64,000 bases of DNA from Owenia fusiformis (Eukaryota; Annelida; Polychaeta; Sabellida; Oweniidae), in NCBI GenBank assembly GCA_903813345.2, contig CAIIXF020000005.1, forward strand, positions 10,607,375 through 10,671,374, given 5' to 3'. Shown here one piece after another: positions 54,001-63,000 of this stretch; the stretch's first letter is position 1; each line of letters opens with the position of its first letter. The position numbers and the translations under genes are program-made. The notes beneath the pieces were generated by a model. That model made no database searches. It saw nothing but the letters and a program-made list of their open reading frames with translations, and was not told the DNA's origin.

Positions 54001-57000
54001 GAATACCTTCAGTAGCAGTAACAGAGGCTGTCGAACCCCTAAGGAGTAAATCACCCATGGAATCTAACAACTGGGTAACTAGTGGATCCGTGTTGTTGGA
54101 TAAGTGTGCTGTGAGTTGGGTAACTAACTTTGAAACAGAACCTATATACCACTCTGAGTACACCAAAGGTTGAAGGACAGCCCTCAAGTTCTCTTCGAGA
54201 CCCTTCCAGTTTTTATTGGAGAGTTGAGTTTTAGTATCAGCATTCTTGAAGAAATCACTGAAGGTTTTATCATTTGGGACTAAGTTTCCAAGTGAATTAT
54301 TGAGTTTGAGGGGCCGTACGACTGAATCATCTCCCTTGGCTAATCTATAATTTGAAGATTTGATTCTGAAGAGTTTTCCCTTTGTGTTGAAACCGGAAGT
54401 GGCAGATGAGATCTGATTATTGATATTCTGCACCAACTGATGGAACACTGGGGGACAAGGTAATGAAGCTTTAGTGACTGAAGATTCATCAACTTTCTGG
54501 AGAGCTACCCTAGTCAAAGATTCTTTAGAATTAGTGGAGCTGTTGACTTGGTCAATTTCTAAGGCTGATATGGTTGAATCCCATAAGGAACGAACTAACA
54601 AGACCGCTTCTTCTTCAGAGGACTTAGATTTAGACGGCTCGTTGTCATCAGAATCCAAAATACGAGGTTTAGAATCTGAATTTTGAGATTGTGAAATTTT
54701 GGAACTAAAATTGTTGATAATAGATCGTGAATTCTGAGTTCCCTGACGTGAAGTCCCGGAAATCCTACTCGGCGAACTATCAGAGGGTCTATTAGTGTGA
54801 GAGTAGGAGTGGTGAGACAATCTAGAAGGGCTTCTAAGCTGAGAAACGGGAGATCTTGAACGATTTCGAAAAGTTGACCTACTTACGTCCACGTGGTGTG
54901 TGGCGGAATAGTTGTAGTCACGAAATTTGGTGTCATTTCGGTGCGAATCGTTACCTCGTTTTCCCGTCTCTACGGCCTTCTTACTGCTCCGGGGGGACTG
55001 CTCTCTCGGAAGCGAGTATTCCGAGTTGTGTAAATAGCTTGAAGACGGGCTTCTACGGTCAGAAGGAGGTCTCGTTGGTGGCCTGTTTCCAAGGGTAGCC
55101 ATTTTCCTAGTCACCGCCTCTTCCACTAAGGATTGGACATAATCTGTGACGGATGTGGTAGCCAAAGAGACGTCGTTTATCACTTCATTCCCGGTCAAGG
55201 TTGACGAGGTCGAGGGACCGTTCAAGTTCAATTCAGAAGTAATTTCACCCTGAATAGAGCCCTGTTCTGCCATACTAGACTAATGTTATGACTATGATAC
55301 TCTCTATTCAAAAAACAAATTCTGACTTATAAGTAACAGAAATTTGTTGAGTGAATAGATCGTACGATATATATTGACTTGAAAAATTTTCCAATTACTC
55401 CTACGTGGCAAGAATTAAATATGAATACATAATGAGTTGGGGATCGATATTGGCCACTTGGGCCAGTCCACTTTTTTATAAAGGGGTGTTTTTTAGACTT
55501 GCCAATTACTCCAAATAAGGGGAGTAAGCATATGTCATGGAATAGGTTGGATTGTATGTAATTGGCAAACTCTCACCTTCATTCTAAAGTGCTCCATGAA
55601 ACCATTGAAGGCAGGTAGATCTGATGCCCTAACGATCTCACCCCATGACTTCTCTATGAGCCACTGACTGGCAGGGTTGGGGAATGGGTTCTCCAAAGCT
55701 ACACCCCCTGTCAGGAGGAATCTCCACTCACGGTCATCTACTTGGCCCCTGAAATAAGCAATGAATGTCAATTAACACATGTGCTGTTAAGTAACATGCC
55801 TATACACAATAATTTTTTTATGGGAAAAGACACAGGGTGCGATCGTCCAACCAACCACCTTGGTGTCCATCTTCGCCATTTTCAATAACTTTGCATTTGA
55901 TCAGCACTGGGTTCCAACAAAATTTCTACAAATTTATGAATGAAATAACCATTGCATGGACTGCTTTATTTTGTCCAAATCAAAAGTTGAAAAATATATT
56001 GTGCTAAATTTTTTACTATTTCTTAGTATAGTAAAATGTCATCCTTCTGTACGACCCCAAAATTATTCCATCACACCCCGTGAGAGAGCAGGATGCAAAT
56101 TGCATTCAATGAATTACTATGAAAGTTCCACTTACTTTCCCTTCAACAGGCCTATACAGAGAAGAAATGAGAAGAGAAGCTTGTCTTTCTCAAAGAGGGA
56201 CCTGCAGACATTCTGGTATATACTGTATGTGAAGTGGTTGTTCAAGTTTTCAATTCTTTCCTCCAAATCATTGGATGGAGTACTGTTGGAGATTGACTGA
56301 AAAATAAATACAGTAATGAGTATATACAGAATTATACACGTTCCGTATAATGGGGCTCTGAAAAGTGTTCTATTTCTAGAGGTGTTTCACTTAACAGGTT
56401 TCACTGTAAATTATCTTTGTGATTTTTGATATATGATTTCTTGTATAGTATGGAGAGCAGTAAAACTAAATAAATATTAAGATAGAAGATTGTAATAGCA
56501 TATATATGAAGATCCTTAAAGCAGGACCAAATCTAGCTAAACGAAATATTTTCAAAAAACAAACAAATTCATGACATACCTGTAGATAAAGGTTGATGAA
56601 CCAGTTGAGACTGTACTGGTACATGGGGTCAATATTGGCAAGATCAGAAATGGTAAAGAACAGAATACTGCTATGATGGGCCACAGGTTTGTAGCCATTG
56701 CGGACTTCATCAATTTCCTTCTCAGTAATACTAGCAATCTCTTGTTTCTCCGAGATCTCTTCTGATAGCACCTTACTAGAGGAGAGGACCTCAATGGCTG
56801 TTTCATCCTCAAGAATGTTACCCTATAAGATGAAAGTAAAGTAATATTGAAGTCACTATATAAACATAAAGGTAAGCCTGAATGTAAAGTAAAGGCTACA
56901 CCCTGTAATGTGAAAGTAAAGTCACATTGAAGTCACTATATCAACATAAAGGAACCCATGAATGTACAGTAAAGGTCACATTTCTATTTAACTTAACCAA

Positions 57001-60000
57001 TTTTCTCAATTAAGTTTGTTCTGCATACAGAAAGGGTAACACACCATATTCTCCCTATGCACAATGCATCTCCTAAGTTCTCCTGAAGGGGATGTCTTAT
57101 ATAAGAAAACTCCATCCTCTCGCTGAACACAAGCAGTCTCATTCATCATATGTCATTTAATTGTCATCACAAAATAATGAAAGACGAGTTTCAAATATTG
57201 GTGCAGAGAGTAAGAAGATTCATACTGTACTGTATTCCCCATACCTCAGATGATGATAAGACCTCCAGAATCTTATCCTCGATCTGCTTCAGTTGACGTC
57301 TGTTGTTAGCGCCATCTAGAATAAGTTTGTTTTTCTTCTCCTCTAGTTCTGGCTTTTCTTTTGCAGCAACAATACCAAGAAGTTGGTCATCTAGACCTTG
57401 GGGAGTGATCATAAAGTTTAGTAGGGTCACCTGGAATGAATGAAGTACATATAATAGAGGCTTTGCTACTTATAGCTTTGAAACCTCAAGCTTCATATGC
57501 CATGCAGCAGATTACATTATTTAATCATTTATTGATTTGAATAGTCTTAGAGACATCATTTGAACTCATTTTACAATTTATATATTTATATCTATTTTTT
57601 TAATTTCAATTCATGAAATTCATTTCTCTTTCACAACAGCAAAATAAATACATCATTAAAGACAATTGATGAATATCAAGCTCCAAGCATCCTTACCTTA
57701 ACTGAGACTTCAGGAAGGTAGTGAGGATTTCTCAGACTTGTGGTGATGTAGAACTTGAAGTCCTTACTATATTCAATAACATGGTCTCCGAGTCGGATAT
57801 AATCCACAGAGTTCTGAAATCATTACACATCAATTACATATCTGAATAGTGTAAACATATAGCACTACATGAAAAATATAAAGTAGTTAAATAATTTTGT
57901 TATGTTCACACTTTTTGTAACACTAGGTGTGGATTATTAACACATGATTAAAAATCCTCTGAATGCAGAGCTATGGAAAATTTCAACAGATAGAATTTGT
58001 TAAGTTCTGGAACCCTGCATTTGGAGGAGCACAAAAAGTTAACATAATTAGATGTAAAACACATAAACATTAAAACTCAAGAAAATCAGTTAGATAAAGT
58101 ATGAAAGAATAAAACACAGTTGAGTATCAAAACAAAACAAAGGAGAACAGAACAAAGGAATAAATTGCAAGTGAGCAACAGAACAAAGGAATAAATTACA
58201 AGTTAGCAACAGAACAAAGGAATAAATTGCAAGTGAGCAATGGAAGATCAGAACAGATAGCAAGTGAGCAAATACATGTAAGAAAGGAATACATATACAT
58301 GTAGATTGCAAACGAGCAACAGAAAGGAATAAATTACAAGTGAGCAACAGAACAGATGAATAAATTGCAAGTGAGAAAAATAAGAAAAACACTCAAGTTA
58401 GCAACAGAACAAAAACAAAAAGAGCAACTGAAAAAGGGAATAACTATAGATTAAAGGTTACTCCTCCCTGTTTTCAAAATCAGCTTTAGACCAAATCAAA
58501 CCAAAAAGACAAAACTTAAGATATTTAAAATGATGTTCGGAAAACAAGGATCCCAATGTCCTCCTCAACCACCAGATTGAGCTACTCCTGCAGACCAAAA
58601 TGTGGAATATGAAATTAAATACCCTTGGACCAAAGTAGTAGCTTCTATGACAGAGGCAATGGGATTCATTCAATCACTCTTTTATACTAGGTGTTTCACA
58701 ATGACCGTGTGGATCGGAATTGTCATCATTTAACACCCTGTATGTAGTTAAGAAAACTATAATAGCTTTGCCTGGTATGGAATGAAACATAGCATGGCAC
58801 TCCAAAATATCTAAATCAAGAGTTTTTTTCATGAATCTGGAATATGTCACACTATCATCTACTCTTAAATACCATTTTGCATACATTGAATTCACAAATT
58901 TTGAATGGCCAGAAACAGATGATAGGATTATTATCTTTTTTTACAAGTTAATCGATGGATGGACAAGCTGACTGACTAATGATTCACTAATGAATGATGA
59001 ATCATTTTTGTTGGAATAACAACAAATGTAACACAGCATCATTTGACATAAGATGGATACAGTACATTTCAAATTGCAATGGCTTCCATCCAAAGCACAC
59101 ATTTACAGTATATTGCAAGTATATCTTGTGAAAAGCCCAAAGGACAGGAATCAATATCATATAGACGAGAGATTAACAAAGCGAAGGAAAGGAATCAATA
59201 TCATACAGACAAGGGACTATGACAGTACAGACAAGGAATCAATATCATACAAACAAGGGACTAATCCCAGGAGACTAAAACAGCACAGGAAGGGAATCAA
59301 TATCATACAGACGACTAATACAGCACAGCCAAGGAATCAATATCATACAGACAAGGGACTAATACAGCACAGGCAAGGAATCAATATCATACAGACAAGA
59401 GACTAATACAGCACAGGCAAGGAATCAATACCATACAGTCAAGGGACTAATACAGCTCAGGCAAGGAATCAATATCATACAGACAAGGAACTACAGACGA
59501 AGGGACATCACAAGTACAAATATCTCAAAACAACATGTAAAGTTCTTAATCCCAAGTTTCATGATAGAAATAAATTTCTATTTTTCATATTCCTAAGGGA
59601 AAGCTTGACCTTGACCACCATGTTGGGCTCTGAACAGGGTGACTCATAAATTGTGACAAAGCACTTTTTTCAAAATATATTTTCATGATACTATTGGGTA
59701 TTGGGTCACCCTGTAGATAGTACAGACATACACAGGAAACAGTTTTTAGATACACTTACGTCCAAACGAGTTGGCCCGTACTTAAAAATTAAAAAAATAT
59801 TAGTTTATGTTAGGTGATTAAACAAACAAAATAATCAAAATCATTTTTAAATTCTATTAAAAATGCAAATCTAAGCAATGTGTATTAGATGTATTAATTC
59901 ACAATGCACTCTGTGTTAAAAACATTAATAAAAATAGATTTTATTACATGAAAATATACAAAATGCATGCAATTATACCATATTCTTACGAATGAGCATA

Positions 60001-63000
60001 CCTTCAAAAAAGCAAGTATGTGACTCATTCAACCAAAAGATGCCGGAAATATGATAAAAATTGCATTTATTGGCAAGAATATGGTAAAAAAATTACAATA
60101 TATATCTTTACAATGTTTATTCATGGGATGAATTACTGATAGAGAGTGTAGATAATTTAAGACAATACGTGGGGGAGTGAATACAGTACTCTGAACAACC
60201 TTAAATATCAATCTTAACAACCTTAAATATCTGAAAGAAACTTGCATACCTGTTTAAAAGTCTGTCTCAGTAGAACAGGCTCTAAAATAGCATCAAGTTC
60301 TTCTCCTATGCCTTCCAGTAAACATGGGTTACCAAACTGAAGGCAATAAATGTTCATATTATTTTGCAATTGATTTCTATATCGCTACTAAAAATACAAA
60401 AGGTTTTTAGCAATGCAATCTTCTTTTTTAAAGGTGTTTTCTTCTATTTTTACATATAAAAAAATCATAGATGCTCTAAATTGCTAAAACTGTACTGACT
60501 ACTGAGCTGTATATTTTTTTATTAAAAATCTAATGCTTGGATTAATTGCTGGTTGGATTAATACTGAATAGTTGTACTATTTTAGCAGGGACAGGGCTGG
60601 GCCATTCTTTATATACATGTAAGATACCTGCCACGAGTACAAATTCAAAATGTCATGTTACCTGTATACAGTTCTCTAATATTCTGATGTAGTTTGGATC
60701 AGATAACTTAATCACTTCCAGCTTATTGCTCTTCTCCATGTTTTTAACCCACTTGTTGGCTTGGCCCTGGGGGTCAATCATCAGAGGCCACCTGTTTGCA
60801 CTGTACACAATGATGGCGTTGTCTGTAGAGAAACTGAAGAGGAAAAACAATTTTATTTTCACATTGTCACCTTTAAAAGGATTAACATACAGTACTAAAC
60901 TCACCCAGATTTTGAATCGTTGACCAATCAAAATGCAGTATAACCATGTCTCTTATTTCTTGAACAACATTTCTTGCATCTGAGCAACATTTGACAACAC
61001 AAACTAATCGAAAGACTGATATGTAAAAGGAGCAGATTAGAAAAACAAAAATATTTTCATACTTATCAACAGGCAATCCTGCTATCTGCCAGTCACGGAT
61101 CTTGACAGGTTCTCCTAGAGTATTTGACAGAGAGAACTGATCGTTGAGGGGGATTCCCTTGTCCTTACACATTGAATACCACTCTGTCACGCATTCCTGA
61201 ATAACATATGTTTGTTAAGTTATTGGTGGTTCCCCGGGGTGGATCCGATTCAACACAAAAACATTCAAAAACTATACAGAGCCTATAATTGACTCTGGAT
61301 CATCAATTTTGAATTTATTGATTATCAAATGGTTAACCAATCATTAAAATGATGAGAGGGCAAGATCAAAATGCTTTATTACAAATGCAATTTTGTGACA
61401 GAGAATGAGTCACCTGTTCCAATTATATTTATTAAAGTTTGACTCATCCAAGGAAACAAAGTATTCAGTGTCTAGGTTCTTATATATCTACAGACTGGTC
61501 TTGTTTGGCTTATAAACTGTACACAAGGGCCAGGTAGTATAGTAAGGATGGAACAAAAAAAATTGAAACAGAATGAAATGGTATATGGGACTTTTCGGGC
61601 AATAGTCCCATTCCCTACTGGGTAGTTTATGCTTTAACACTGTCCCTTAATGATAAAAATGTCAGTACTCACTGTTCTATATGACAACTCAAAGGGGCCT
61701 AGGTATGCCACAACACTAGCAGACAGTAAAACATCACCCACAATATTGTTATATGTGTCTGACAAGTTGGCAACATTTTTATTCCAGCGATCCTTCTCTC
61801 CCCCAAGACCACTGATCAGTTTATTGGCTCTCTCTATCTTCAGCTTTGTTAGTTCTATATTATCCACAAGATTCTGGAAACATATACATGCATTATTAAA
61901 GGTCAGGCCTACCCTTAAGGTAATTTTATGAGTGTTTCCCTTAAGGTAGTTCTGCATAATGAGCATTTTCATGATTACAATTTCCAATGTTGAATAAAAT
62001 TGGTAATCTTTTTTCAAAATTCTATATGGATATTTACAAATTGTAATAGATTATATTGTTCAAAATTGAGATATTTTGTTAAAATTATATTCAAATGACC
62101 TTCCCCCAAATTCATTCTCAGTTTTGTTCTGAAAGCGCAGAACTACCTTAACTTAATGTCCCAGCATCAATTTGGTCATCTAATTTAGTCCAAAATGTTT
62201 TTTTTATCGGGAGGTAGGAAAAAGTGGATAATTACTTGAATTTCCAAATATATATGTTAAATCAACTTATTCAAACATGTTACAAAACAATATACTTGTT
62301 TTATCCGATTCATATTAAATCTCTACCTTTTTCTCTGTCTGTTTGTCATCCAAATTCTCATTCAGTGCTGCCAGTTTATCAGTGACCTTCTTCAATTCAG
62401 CTTGCTTGATCCTAAGTTGGGTCATTAGACCATCTAGCTCACTCTGAGCCTTCTCCAGGCTCAACTTCTTAGGGGCTACAACCTGAAATATATACATGTG
62501 TAATAAATTACAGGTTCATAAATGTGGGTAGGGGAAAACGAAAAAGTACACTAGACATAGATTGTGAAATCTGAATAATTGTTTACAAGAGATATACCAT
62601 GATTCTCAAGTGGATGTCCAGGCTACTGAATAAAATAAATTGTGACCTCATTTAAAAAACTCTAAAATATGAAAATCATTTCATTTTATTAAATTTTGTG
62701 AAGCAGGATAGTAATTGTAAATATATTAGTATGTACCATGTTTGTCCTAATACACAGTCATCATTGAAAGAATAATAAATAAATTGAAAATGAGATACAT
62801 ACCTTGGCTACCTTGTCATAGACATCAAGGGCCCGTACCCACTTACACAACCCTTCACAGGCGGATGAAACATTCTTGATCAAACTAGGGTCAAAATCTG
62901 GATTACTGATATACGTTTTGCGAATTTTTGTCATTATAGCCACTGGTATATTGTCTTTGTCATACTCTTTGAGAGATTCTAAGAATTTCAGGTCTCCAAG

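Larger units (their letters stand above)
49895..55564 (-). mobile_element. Full-length DIRS-type tyrosine-recombinase retrotransposon
   Basis: A 5.7-kb element in a dynein intron, in the same orientation as the gene. It has near-perfect inverted terminal repeats of about 135 bp or more (49935-50069 against 55414-55548), an internal complementary region at about 50133-50224, and three long open frames. These are a gag-like ORF, reverse transcriptase/RNase H, and a tyrosine recombinase that overlaps the RT frame. This is the DIRS-1 layout. DIRS elements lack integrase and target duplications and are thought to insert as circles by recombinase action. Reading frames are open and the termini match, so the insertion looks recent. 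No separate methyltransferase domain was recognised. Confidence 0.92.

Noticed and set aside
59053-59406. Plus-strand 117-codon open frame
   Set aside because: It is the translation of a 40-bp minisatellite and has no protein features.
59138-59498. CRISPR-like array
   Set aside because: The units are contiguous and variable with no unique spacers, in an animal intron.
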